From Massariosphaeria phaeospora (taxonomy: Eukaryota > Ascomycota > Dothideomycetes > Pleosporales), in NCBI GenBank assembly GCA_011032825.1, contig JAADJZ010000007.1, positions 62,001 through 126,000 of the forward strand: a stretch of 64,000 bases of DNA, read 5' to 3'. Within the stretch, counting starts at the first letter, position 1. The number at the start of each line of letters is the position of its first letter. The translations under genes and the position numbers were made by a program. Below the pieces are notes generated by a model. That model was not told where the DNA came from. It saw only the letters and a list, made by a program, of their open reading frames with translations, and did no database searches. Positions 32,190 to 42,038 of this stretch are shown here, in pieces.

Positions 32190-33270
32190 TGCTGAGGATG
32201 ATGCTGCTGAGGCTATTTTCTCAATCACCTACCATTCCCTAAACACGAGTCAACCTCTAATATCTCCTTGTGTCGTCGGGTCAGGGTCTCTTTTTCTTTG
32301 TTCACTTTTGTACAACTGCCATAATCGTGTTTGCTCAGCATTGCCCGGCGTCCAGGAGTTCACCCAACCAGAACAGAAGGGTGGCAGCGGCCTTTTCCTT
32401 GCGCAACGGGGTCCTCTGTACAGCTATTACCCGTCCTGGCTCTTTTCCTTACCGCTGATTTCCCCGATGCACCATGATGAACGCAGTAGCCGCCCGCTCG
32501 TTTGTATTATTTGGTAGTCTTTTCTTTCCGTACGCATGCAGGCGATAGAGGGTACTGCTCCGTTCATCAACGACTGCCGCGGCGCACAGCTAGCTTGCTA
32601 CGGCGAGTGCAGCAGTGGCGCTCGGTGTCTCTTCTCCTTGGGTACATTTCTCTTCTCGAGCGGGGGGCTGCGAAAAGTGAAGTATTGGGGTATACAGAAT
32701 ATTGGTAGCACAAATCAAGACCTTTGAATCTCAAATCATTTGGTGCTTTGCCCTGGTTCTTATATGGTGACGTTTGTTGGGGTCCGAAGACCGTAGGTGG
32801 GGTTTAGTGTGCCGTGCGTTCCGGGTTGCGGCATCGAAAGGCGAAAGGCGCTCCTTTTCAGGCTTCCTGTCCAATGTGTTGTCGTCTACTTAAGCTATTA
32901 GACAGTGCCGCTCTATCCGTTGATGACGCCATTGTATATTCTCTAGGCAGCGTGGGGGCTTGTGGAGGATTATGGGGGGTTTGAAGGGCTAGGGGGCTTT
33001 GGTCGCGTGTCCGACAGCGGATTGATGCTATATACTCCTTTCTCCTCTAGTCAGTATCTGAACAGGTCTTCTGGTCTCTTAGTTGAAAAACTTAAAGCCC
33101 CTCCCGAAGATGACCGCTCTGATCAGCCCTACCGCTTAGTCATACACGCAACATTCATCCCATCTAACCTACCCACCTTCAACCCCGCAAAACATCCACA
33201 ACAACGCGTCGACCGCCTACCACCACCATTATCGCCCGCGCGCGCAATTCTCCCATACAACCCCAAAAAC
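32190..33270. other. PMC1 3' region and DAD1 promoter
   Basis: About 1.1 kb with no supported gene. Overlapping open frames at 32270-32727 are short and domain-free. Confidence 0.5.
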
Positions 33271-33775
33271 ATGTCCACCCAACGCGCCTCCACGCTGCAC
33301 AACGCCGCCGCCTCAACCGCAACCGCGACCGGTCCGCCGCCCCTCGCGCAGAAATCGTACTTTGAACAGCAGCGCGAACTGCTGATCGGGGAAATCGCAC
33401 AGGTAAGCTACTCCAGCCCCAATCCCATCCAGCCTCTTTCCCCTTCTCCTATCCCGTTTCTCTCTTTTCTCCGAGAAGCGCAAAGTTCTGACGCAGATAC
33501 GGACACCTACTTACTTATTGCAAATTACCCAGTCGCTCGAGCACGTGCTGCACAACATGAACCGGCTGAACCGCTCGCTCGAAGAGGTGGTGCAGGTCGG
33601 CAACGAGTTCTCGCCCGTCGAGGCGCTGTGGAGCCAGTTTGAGAATGTTATGGCGAGGGATAGTGCGGAGGGGGGTGTGGGTGGGAGTGGGCGGCAGGAG
33701 GGTGGGAAGGGGGAGGGAGATGGGGATGCGGATGGGGAGGAGGATGGGGAGACGGAGGTGGATGCGGGGAAATGA
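33271..33775 (+). CDS. DAD1: DASH complex subunit Dad1
   Basis: Two exons (33271-33402, 33533-33775) give 124 aa. The conserved core spans the junction: [15 protein letters not shown], then [19 protein letters not shown], then [19 protein letters not shown]. Dad1 is one of ten subunits of the DASH/Dam1 ring that couples kinetochores to spindle microtubule plus ends. The protein is longer than yeast Dad1 (94 aa). The extra length is an Ala/Thr-rich N-terminus and a C-terminal run of Gly, Glu and Asp encoded by a purine-rich GGG/GAG tract (33660-33772). That tail is low-complexity and probably disordered. The stop is TGA at 33773-33775. The gene converges with RHO4. Confidence 0.94.
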
Positions 33776-34361
33776 GCGAGTGGGATGGATGATTATGGGT
33801 GTTGAATTTTGGCGTTTGGGTTCAGCGATGTCATGGTTACGATACCCGGATACCCCAGGGGAACAGGAACGGGCGCAATTATGGGGGCGGTGTCACGCAT
33901 GAGCAGTAGAGGGGCATGCAGACACGAAACAACGCGCAGTTGAAGAAGATTGGTGAAAGATTTATTACACCTGGCGGCAGGAAAGCGACATGCTGCACAC
34001 ACACCAACCAATATACCGAATACAGACACAAAGAAAGAGAACATGTTCAGTTCCGAGGACGATGGGCCGTCTTACGATACCAGCCGCATCCTCGATGTGC
34101 GTATCGCGCCCCGCCAAAAACGCCCCCCGCCGTGTGTGTGTATGTATGTATGATGCCGCAGATAGGTAGTAGCGCTACGTTGGCACTACTATGATGCTTG
34201 AAAAGTGTCTCGGAGAAAGGCAAGCGCGTCCATGATATGGTTGGTCATTAAAGCATCTCGATCGTGTCGTCCAGCGTCGTGAATCTTGATTTTCCCGGCG
34301 GCGAAGGCGACGGGTGGGGGTTTGCTCAATGCCACGGACTCTTAAAGAAACGACAGAGAGT
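33776..34361. other. Convergent 3' region of DAD1 and RHO4
   Basis: No gene. A short (TGTATGTATG) tract lies near 34137-34152. Confidence 0.5.
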
Positions 34362-35275
34362 TTAGAGGACTTTACATCCACTGCGCTTCTTGGACTTCTT
34401 GCCCGCCCTTGGGAACGCGGGCCGCGGTGCACCTGTCTCCTCGGGTGACTTCCACTCGTCGCCCACGGCCATCGTTACGGCCATGTCGAAGATCTCCTCC
34501 ACGCCGTCTTGCTCTTTACTACTGCACTCCATGTACATGGCACCCATCTTCTTGGCGACTGCGCGACCTTGCTCGGGGGTGACGGGGGTGAGGCCTTGTG
34601 TCTTGAGGAGCTCGATGCAGTTCTTCTTGTGCCGCAGGTCGGACTTGAGGCCGAGGAGCATGATTGGCGTTGTGGGGCAGAAGTGGAGGACCTCGGGATA
34701 CCACTGTGTTTGTCAGTATTTGCTTTTTATCAGAGGTGTAGTGAGTAGCTGACCTTGTCCATGACGTTCTCGAGCGAGTTGGGGCAGTCGATGGCGAAAC
34801 AAACGAAAAGGATGTCGGTCTCTGGGTAGGACAGTGGTCGCAGGCGGTCGTACTCCTCTTGCCCGGCGGTGTCCCAGAGGGCAAGCTCGACCATCTTGCC
34901 CGTGGGCGGATGTGGCGTGTGGGTGATGTAGTTCTCGAAGACGGTCGGCACGTATTTCTGGCCTAGTCAGTCATCGTAAGGATGGGGTGTATGGCAAGAA
35001 CGCACCTCTGGGAAGTTGCCGGAGCTATAGCTGATCAACAGACATGTCTTGCCGCACCCGCCGTCGCCGACGACCACCAGCTTCTTCGAGTACGTGGGCG
35101 GCTCGGTGATGGCGGTGTCCCGTGTGGCCGTGGTGGCGTACGAGCTCACGGTGCCATTGCTGTTTCGCTCGCTGGGGGTGCGGACCGGCTTGCGGATGGG
35201 GGCAATGGACGTGGCGGGCGCCTTCGTTGACTGCTTGCGGCGGAGGTAGTCGTAGTTCTGCGACTGGACCGACAT
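34362..35275 (-). CDS. RHO4: Rho-family GTPase Rho4
   Basis: Three exons on the minus strand (35006-35275, 34754-34957, 34362-34703) give 271 aa. An unusually long N-terminal extension of about 65 residues precedes the G domain, as in fungal Rho4. Motifs are P-loop GDGGCGKT, effector loop [10 protein letters not shown], switch II DTAGQE, the specificity loop (GLKSDL, where Rho proteins usually have TKxD) and ECSSK. The C-terminus is Lys/Arg-rich and ends in the prenylation box CKVL, predicting geranylgeranylation. Rho4 organises septation and cell-wall deposition at the plasma membrane and septum in filamentous fungi. The gene is divergent from the LCB3-like gene across a 417-nt promoter with a heptamer repeat. 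Confidence 0.94.
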
Positions 35276-35692
35276 TGTGTGATGGGAGATGGGAGATGGG
35301 AGCGTGCGAGCGGCCGGCAGAGGACAATGGTATCAATATAGACGGCTGTGACGCGGGGTGAATGAAACCAGCACTGGGAGTGAGTGACCTTTGAAGTGCG
35401 ACGAGACTCGGGACGTGGTCTGGTTTGGGGCCGGCCGGGCTGGCTGTTGATTGTTGTCGGGCGCTCCCCCAGCAACCACCGCGTCCGGCGCTCGCTTCGG
35501 CCGCCGGGGGGTCCCTTGGCTGGTCGCCGCCCAAGCCCCAAGCCCCAAGCCCCAAGCCCCAAGCATCCACGGAGCCTCCACCGCCCACGACTCGACTCCT
35601 CCAGCTCCGCCCTCTCCCCTCACTTCCACCCCGCCCTGCCTGGCCATGACCGCTGCCGGCACGCTGCGCACCCCCTCTCCTCGTATGCGCCC
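35276..35692. promoter_or_regulatory. Divergent RHO4 / LCB3 promoter region
   Basis: A compact shared upstream region, GC-rich, containing the CCCAAGC tandem repeat listed separately and a short repeat of GGGAGAT on the RHO4 side (about 35283-35300). No TATA box is evident. Confidence 0.5.
35530..35563. repeat. Heptanucleotide tandem repeat (CCCAAGC)5
   Basis: About five head-to-tail copies of CCCAAGC in the RHO4/LCB3 divergent promoter, nearly perfect. It lies about 130-160 nt upstream of the LCB3 ATG and about 255-290 nt upstream of the RHO4 ATG. It does not match the common fungal telomere unit. Confidence 0.85.
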
Positions 35693-37654
35693 ATGAACAC
35701 CCCGAATGATGCCTCCGCCAGGCACGCCCGCGACCCAGACCCCGACATGGCGCCCGCGTCCCCCCCGGCGTCGCACAAGCCGAGGCTCGACGCGGGCATG
35801 CAAGACCACGACCACTGTGCGTGTCAATCCGCGCAATTGCGAGACGACGCCGTTGCTGACGTGCGCTCTGAACAGACGCCCACACGCTGCCGCCCTGGCG
35901 CAACGAACTGCGAAAGTACCTGATCCCCATCGTGCGCTCCGAGACGCCCTATCTCGCCCTCTTGCAGGAGAAGCTGCGCACCCCGGCCCTCGACTCGTAC
36001 TTCGCCTTCACGGCCAACCTGGGCACCCACACCTTCTTCATGATCTTCCTGCCAATCCTGTTTTGGTGTGGATATACCAGCATTGCGCGAGCGTACGTCG
36101 ATGCACTGGCAGCTGCTACTCAGCCTTGAAATTGACTTGCTCAGAATGGTGCACATGCTGGCTGCCGGCGTTTTCTGGAGTGGCTTCTTGAAGGACCTGC
36201 TATGTCTGCCACGCCCGCTGTCCCCACCCCTCTCTCGGATTACCATGTCTGGGTCGGCGGCCCTCGAATACGGCTTTCCCTCGTCCCACTCGACGAATGC
36301 AATCTCCGTTGCATTGTATGCTATCCAGATGGTGCGAAGTGCGCCCGACCAACACCATCCCAATGTCTATCTGGCGTTACAGACCCTCTTTTACTTCTAT
36401 GCCATCTCTATCGTGTTCGGAAGACTCTATTGTGGCATGCATGGCTTCTTCGATGTGGTTGTTGGATCCATTCTCGGCGCCGTTATCGCTCTAGTCCAGC
36501 TGGTCGCTGGCGATACTTTGGACGCCTGGGTGTTCAGTAGTGGCTACGTGAATCCGTTAATTTTGACGCTGATCGTCTTAGCCCTGGTTCGAATTCATCC
36601 CGAGCCCGCTGACGATTGTCCGTGTTTTGACGACAGTGTGTCTTTTGCTGGCGTTGTTATTGGCATCAACATCGGCGCCTGGAACTATACACTAACTAGA
36701 TATGCAATAAACGATCCGATTCCATCAACGGTCCCTTTCGACCTGGAAAGTATAGGGCTGGTCAAGGCGGCCATTCGCATTCTTGTTGGTGTTGTAGTCA
36801 TCTTTCTCTGGAGGGCTAGTATGAAGCCCACCTTGTTCACAGTTTTACCTCCCATATTCCGAATGCTCGAACGAGGACGGCTGAATCTACCGCGTGCTTT
36901 TTTCTTAAACGCATCGTAAGTCTCGACCCAACCCTGGTTAGCCATGGCGGAACTCAGCACTAAGTCCACTGCAGAAAATATACCAGCGTCCCAACACTAC
37001 AAGGAGACGACAATGTCATACCGCCAGCCTCGTCACTACCGCACATGCTCAAAAGCCTCGCACATCCACGCTCCCGCTCCGTTTCAATCGGGCCCCAATC
37101 CGCAGCCGACGCCTACGAAACCCTCGCCTACCGCAACCGACGCCGACGCGAAAGCACCAACTCTCTCGACGGCGCCATGCCCGAAAACGCCACCTGGTCT
37201 CCTACGACCAAACAACACCCACACTCAAACAACACATTCCCGAGTCCCGAAAAGCAGCACGCCCCGCCAGGCGCAGCAGCCCTCTTACCCACGCCCATGG
37301 CCTCGCGCGTCCACTCGTACGAGCAGATGATGGGCACCGGCACCATCGAAGAAGCCGTCATCACGCCTCCCGCCAGCGATGCCGACTTTGCCAGTGACGT
37401 CCTGCACTCGCCCGTCGAAGAGGAGAACGAGAAGCGCGAGATCTTTATGAAGTTGACGAAGCCGCGCGTGCGCTACGATGTTGAGGTTATTACGAAGCTG
37501 ATTGTATATACGGGTAAGTGCTCTAAACTTTACTACAAGCCTTACAAGGAAGGTTAGCTGACTGAGGGTTTTACTAGGTATCGGATGGTTGGCTGTGGTG
37601 GGCGATCCGCTCGTCTTTGAAATGGTAGGGCTGGGCATGGGCAGTGCCCGGTAG
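35693..37654 (+). CDS. LCB3: Sphingoid long-chain-base phosphate phosphatase (PAP2 family), Lcb3 type
   Basis: Five exons (35693-35816, 35876-36092, 36145-36915, 36975-37513, 37578-37654) give 575 aa. All three PAP2 catalytic motifs are present: KDLLCLPRP (motif 1), PSSHS (motif 2, in FPSSHSTN) and the RLYCGMHGFFD motif 3 with its His and Asp. Several membrane helices surround them. Lcb3-type enzymes dephosphorylate dihydrosphingosine- and phytosphingosine-1-phosphate at the endoplasmic reticulum and control ceramide supply. The last two exons encode a long Ser/Pro/Asn-rich cytosolic region followed by a final hydrophobic segment (LIVYTGIGWLAVVGDPLVFEMVG). The first intron splits a Tyr codon after DHDH. 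The ATG at 35693 is the only reasonable start after an in-frame upstream region without family similarity. Confidence 0.92.
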
Positions 37655-37981
37655 TGTGCGGCCATGTCTCGTCTCTGAGATAACCTTTCTTGCTGATAAT
37701 TTCTCGCCGTGAGCGGGGGCTGTTCTATACGCTAATAATTCAATCTACCAACAAGTTACTTTCGAGGGACTTGCGAGCTCCCGGTTTGCAGAGAGGCTGC
37801 TGACGAAACAGCATCTAGACAGGTCTTTCCTCTTTGGGAAACCCATGAACAACAATAGGGCGTGGTTGATAAGCTAATGCTGAAATCCATTACTCCTATT
37901 ATAAATACTGCAGATAGTTCTCTCCATTCGGTGCTATCTCACTCATCTTCTTCTACATCTCAATCAATTCCATTCATCGTC
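37655..37981. promoter_or_regulatory. Promoter of HD-domain gene with TATA element
   Basis: A TATTATAAATA element at about 37897-37907 lies about 75 nt upstream of the ATG at 37982, a plausible core promoter distance. Nothing else is seen. Confidence 0.45.
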
Positions 37982-38647
37982 ATGTGCCCACCCTCATCCT
38001 CCCCCGAACTCCCACCCCCCAACTGCATCCCCAGCGCCCCAATCTCCCAAGCGGCCTTCCAACTCGCATCCTCCCTCCTCGCCACCCCTATGCTCAACCA
38101 CAGCATCAGAGTCTACCTCTACGCCCAAGCCATCGCTTCTCACTCGCAGCCCCCCTCCACCTACACCCCCACCAACCCCCACCAGCACGACCTCCTCTTC
38201 ACCGCCTGCATCCTGCACGACATTGGCACCGCCCCACGCTTCGACAGCGACCCGCAACGCTTCGAAGTCTGCGGCGCCGACGCCGCAGCCGCACTCCTCA
38301 GCCACTTCAACGTGCGCGCGGAAGACGCGCACCAGGTATGGATGGCGATTGCGCTGCATACGAGCCCTGGGCTTGCGGAGCGTGCTAGCGAGCTGAGTCG
38401 CTTGGTGCGGGAGGCGGTGTTGTGTGATTTTGGAAAGGGGAGCGAGAAGCTAGGGGCGTGGGAGGCGTTGAGGACGCAGTTCGAAGCGAGGTTTGAGAGG
38501 GGGGAAGTGGAGAAGGTATTGGGGGATCGCGTGGTGGAGCAGGCGCTGAGGCTGCCGCGGAAGGCGGAGATGGCGAGTTGGGCGGGGGGGTTGGTGAGGG
38601 CGTATGCGGAGGGGCCGGGGTGGGAGGGCGTGAATAGGGGGTTTTGA
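37982..38647 (+). CDS. HD-domain protein related to cyanamide hydratases
   Basis: A single exon of 221 aa. Family landmarks are LNHSIRVYLYAQAIA, then the metal-binding HD pair in LLFTACILHDIGTAPRF, then a variable helical region with VWMAIALHTSPG. This matches the same fold as DDI2-like proteins (NHSMRVYYYG and LLHDLGT in the gene at 23-25 kb), but sequence identity is low and the C-terminal CHTT/LMEPYE block is absent. It probably hydrolyses or hydrates a small nitrogenous molecule; no substrate is inferred. The N-terminus is Pro/Ser-rich. The 3' half is unusually rich in GGGG/GGAG codon contexts. The start follows a TATA element by about 75 nt, and no in-frame ATG upstream fits better. Confidence 0.82.
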   Translation: MCPPSSSPELPPPNCIPSAPISQAAFQLASSLLATPMLNHSIRVYLYAQAIASHSQPPSTYTPTNPHQHDLLFTACILHDIGTAPRFDSDPQRFEVCGADAAAALLSHFNVRAEDAHQVWMAIALHTSPGLAERASELSRLVREAVLCDFGKGSEKLGAWEALRTQFEARFERGEVEKVLGDRVVEQALRLPRKAEMASWAGGLVRAYAEGPGWEGVNRGF

Positions 38648-38867
38648 GGTCGTTGGATTGGGTAGGGTGGAGATTGTTGATATATGTTTCGTGCCGTGGC
38701 TGTGTCCGCACATGATGCCTTCTGCTGTCTGTAGGATTGATCCATGCTTTTGCTACACCTGCCAATCGCTGCTCTTCCTCAATTTTGATTGCCTCAAGTC
38801 AGAAACCATCGGCCAGTACTATATCTTCCACATAGGTTGCTCATTCAGATGACTGCTACCGCCCATT

Positions 38868-39503
38868 TCATCCGCCATCACTCCTCTCCAGAAATCCCGG
38901 GTCCCGCTCAATCTTGTTCTCGAACTTGGTCCACCACGCCTGGAAAGCATTCAGCGGCACCGTATCCCCACTGCCCCAACTCGTCAAGAAATCATAACAG
39001 TTCTTGATAATCCGCTGCGCAAGCACCTTGGTCGTAACCGCGTTCTGTCCCCTCACCACCATTTCTGAACCAGCACCCTGGGCACCTGCCGCAGCAGCAT
39101 CCTGCGCCTTCTTCTGTTCCAGGTTCACGGCAACTTGGGCAGCGGGCTCGACAGCTATGCCCAGTGCCAAAACAGGCACCCCACCGTTCAGTGCTGCGTC
39201 ATCCGCCATTGCATCGTTGTCGCCTAGACCTCCACCCGCAGGCCCGCCGGCTTTATTGTTGATTTTGAAGATTGCGCTGGGCTTCTCGTTGGCGATGGCA
39301 CCAAGCAGCCGAACTTCTGCGGCGCCGGGCAATTGCGCATAGACGGCTGCCGCAGTGCCATCCGGGAGCGTGGTGCCTGGTAGTAGAAAGACTACTATGT
39401 GCGAGAACGACGGTATGGAGGGTATCGAGAATGCGAATTGGGTGCCGGAGATGGCTTGGGGTTCGGTGAGGACGGGGCGACCGGAGACGATGACGCCGAA
39501 CAT
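38868..39503 (-). CDS. OPI10: Hikeshi / Opi10 family protein
   Basis: An intronless gene of 211 aa. The N-terminal domain is distinctive for the Hikeshi family: MFGVIVSGRPVLTEPQAIS, then SHIVVFLLPGTTLPDG, then FKINNKAGG. A central Ala/Gly-rich linker and a C-terminal helical region (YDFLTSWGSG followed by WWTKFENKIERDPGFL) complete the family length. Human Hikeshi carries Hsp70 into the nucleus under heat stress; yeast Opi10 affects inositol regulation. Cytoplasmic and nuclear location is expected. The gene converges with the HD-domain gene, with 220 nt between stops. Confidence 0.94.
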   Translation of the reverse strand: MFGVIVSGRPVLTEPQAISGTQFAFSIPSIPSFSHIVVFLLPGTTLPDGTAAAVYAQLPGAAEVRLLGAIANEKPSAIFKINNKAGGPAGGGLGDNDAMADDAALNGGVPVLALGIAVEPAAQVAVNLEQKKAQDAAAAGAQGAGSEMVVRGQNAVTTKVLAQRIIKNCYDFLTSWGSGDTVPLNAFQAWWTKFENKIERDPGFLERSDGG

Positions 39504-39921
39504 GGTGATGGTTGTGAGGCTATCGGGCAGGGGGTTTAACTTGCGTGAGGACGATGGAGACGAGAGGGGGCATTGGGCTTAGTCGCACCCAAAGTCAATA
39601 TGAAGATTTCGTTCAATAGGTAAAGATTAGTAGAGATGGTTCGAGAGAGTTCGGAGAGGTTCAGCGTCATTGGCTGGTGGGGTAACGGCCGACGTCACCG
39701 CCTTCCTGATCTGATTCTCTGCCAATCGTTGATGAATTACCCCATGGTAGGTATACATGCGCAAGCTTCAATTTCTAAACAACTACGGCCAGAGTAGTGT
39801 GCAATGCTGAGCGTCCGACCCAAGTCCGAAGATTATTCAAGCCACACCAGCAGAAACGCTGCACCACGCTAAATCATCACCCCCAAAATCAGCCCATCAT
39901 CACATTAGCTCCTGCAACACC
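39504..39921. other. Intergenic, OPI10 promoter side
   Basis: About 420 nt between OPI10 and SSP120, both on the minus strand. No gene seen. Confidence 0.5.
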
Positions 39922-40601
39922 TCAATGCCTCCTGTACTTGCTCGGAATATTCTTTTCCACGATGCCCCTCTTCTCCGCCTGCTCCCACTCCTCCTGCCGC
40001 CTCTCCAACTCCTCGTGTTTCCGAAAATGCTCGATATCTTCCGGATGGTTCAGATCCTCCTCCTTGACATCGTCCCCGCCATGATACTTCTCAAAATGAT
40101 GTATCTCATACTCATATTCGTCGTCGCCGTGGTGGCCCGGCCCCATACCGAAATCAGGCAGTTTGACGCCTTCGGCGTCCTTGCGCTGGAATTCTTCGGC
40201 CGTAATCGCCCCGTCCTTGTTGATGTCGAACATGTCGAGGATGGTTTGCACGACCATGCTCTTCTTCACGTCGGAGATGTCCGAGGCGGAGGGGTCGGAT
40301 AGACCGTAGGTGCGCCGGATGTCGGAGGAGGTCCACAGGCCGGTGGAGTCGTAGTCGTGCAGCGAGAAGAAGACGCCCGCGTCAAAGGCGCTGATGTGAT
40401 GTTCCTCTAATGGCAGATATCAAGTTAGCTCTGGAGAAGCGTGAGTGTGGAGTGGGAGTCCGTACCGGCCATGTGTCGCGTCGCCCAGTCCGCGTCGGGC
40501 GCGACTACGATTTGTTGGTCGTCGCCGCCGTGCGCTGAGGCATGGAGCGCGCTGGAGAGCAGGAGCAGCGCTGTGAGTGGTATTTGGAGCAAGCGACTCA
40601 T
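39922..40601 (-). CDS. SSP120: EF-hand secretory-pathway protein Ssp120
   Basis: Two exons on the minus strand (40466-40601, 39922-40406) give 206 aa. A cleavable signal peptide (MSRLLQIPLTALLLLSSALH, cleaved near the Ala-His-Gly) precedes a luminal domain. Visible elements are RHMAEEHHISAFDAGVFF, a first EF-hand (HDYDSTGLWTSSDI), a second EF-hand (DMFDINKDGAITAEEF) and the characteristic PDFGMGPGHHGDDEYEYEIHHFEKYHG block. A charged Glu-rich region follows, ending IPSKYRR. Ssp120 is an endoplasmic reticulum/Golgi lumenal calcium-binding cargo partner of Emp47-type lectins. The first loop ends in Asp where a canonical loop has Glu at position 12, so calcium binding there may be weaker. Confidence 0.9.
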
Positions 40602-40962
40602 GGTTGCGCAATGGTAGCAAAAAATTGAGAGTTGCGAGCTGAGGTGAGGTTGTGAATGCGGGCGGAGGTCCGGGGTTGTCCGTCGGAGATTAGATAGGGG
40701 TGGATAGCCAAGACTGCACGCGAATGCACGTGGATTGCCATCACGCACGAACTTGAAATATACCCCATGTAACCATCTCGATGTTGTCCTCACCTTAGCC
40801 AATTCATAGTCTGTTCCACGCAGGGAGATATTGAGATAACAAGAGCCATAGTGCTCATCGCGGTACTCTGATCGAGGTATCTTTATTCATTCGTTACTCA
40901 TTCACTCGTAGGGTTCTCTATGTATACGAGTCGTTCCTTCGCGAAGGATACCGAGATCATGT
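40602..40962. other. SSP120 upstream region
   Basis: No gene. Includes presumed SSP120 promoter and sequence 3' of the asparaginase relic. Confidence 0.5.
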
Positions 40963-41506
40963 TCAAGGCATTGGATAGCTCTCTGCAAACATTTCCCGGA
41001 TCTGAACGTTATCGTATCCAACAGTTAAAGCCAATTGCAGTAAGATACGGGCCTTCTGTGGGTTGTACAGCCCACTGCCGATGACCCAGTCGTCCTCATC
41101 GCCAGGCACGAAGCCATCGGACGATCGATGGCTAGCAACAATTGGGATGCCAGTAGCATTGTAGACGTCTTCGGCTGACGTTAGAAACCTGGTAGCCTGC
41201 AATGTTGGAGATGTTCAAAATCTCGGGTACCGCATCCACAAGCTGCTGGACCCCTAAGCCTACTGAGTACCCCGTAGTCTGCGTGTTGGAAGATCCTTGA
41301 GATGCTATGGTACCGCCGGTAGCAAAGATCGTGATGTTGGGAAGACTGGCATTGACTGGCGTTTCGATGTCTTGACGGGTGAAGAGATGGCGAATCTCCT
41401 GATGCGCTATTGGTAGCTTGTCGAGAGCAATTGGTGCTGCCAAACACAAAGAGGAGAACGTTAATAGATTGAATGATAATGTCAACACATGCTGTAGGAT
41501 GAACAT
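40963..41506 (-). pseudogene. L-asparaginase type II relic with internal deletion
   Basis: The minus strand opens with a signal peptide (MFILQHVLTLSFNLLTF...) and a correct asparaginase N-terminus, including LPNITIFATGGTIASQGSS and YSVGLGVQQLVDAVPEIL. At about 41180 the homology jumps, with a one-base frame change, to the C-terminal block (IPIVASHRSSDGFVPGDEDDW...RILLQLALTVG). Roughly 200 residues are missing in between, including the second active-site segment (HGTDT) and the Lys of the catalytic set. The remnant is thus 5' and 3' ends of a secreted asparaginase with the middle lost. Without splicing the upstream frame runs on to a stop at 41132 in unrelated sequence. It cannot encode an active enzyme. 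An intact paralogue elsewhere is likely but not visible. Confidence 0.85.
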
Positions 41507-42038
41507 TCTCTCAAACTGAGCTGAATGCAGCAATGTCAGACCTCGGGAGTGGATATGGAATCTTGGAACTGATAGATTACCATGAACAGTCGCTAGATTT
41601 ATACGTCTATGCATAGGGTAGAGGGTTCAGTATCGTCCTATAGTAGTGAAGAATGTTTATCTCAACCTTCTTATCTGCATGGTAATCGTTGAGTCAGACA
41701 GCGCCGCCGCTCTGCCATCCATAGCCTCAAACCAGGCACGTACTGCATCACTAGCATGCTGATAGCAGCAGGAATGCGTCTCTTATGTAAGATGGAAAGG
41801 GAAAAAGAACGGTGGTCGTGGCGGCCGTTATCAGTGCCTTGACCGCTGAGTCCGCTAGCTCGCAATCGGTAAGTTCGCCAAGACGCCTCACCCGGTTTCA
41901 ACGACTTCGGCGTCAGCCGCACGTGGAAAATGCAGGCGTCATCGATTTCGCCCTGCGGTGCCCGCCTTGGGGGGTGTATTGACAGGATGTCCGATTTTCC
42001 TCGGCGCGTCAAGAGTGGATTCCACCACAGTAAATGCC
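41507..42038. other. Upstream region of the KES1-like gene
   Basis: About 530 nt between the asparaginase relic and the OSBP-family ATG at 42039. The KES1 frame is open from 41958, so the last 81 nt could be coding. No other gene. Confidence 0.45.
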
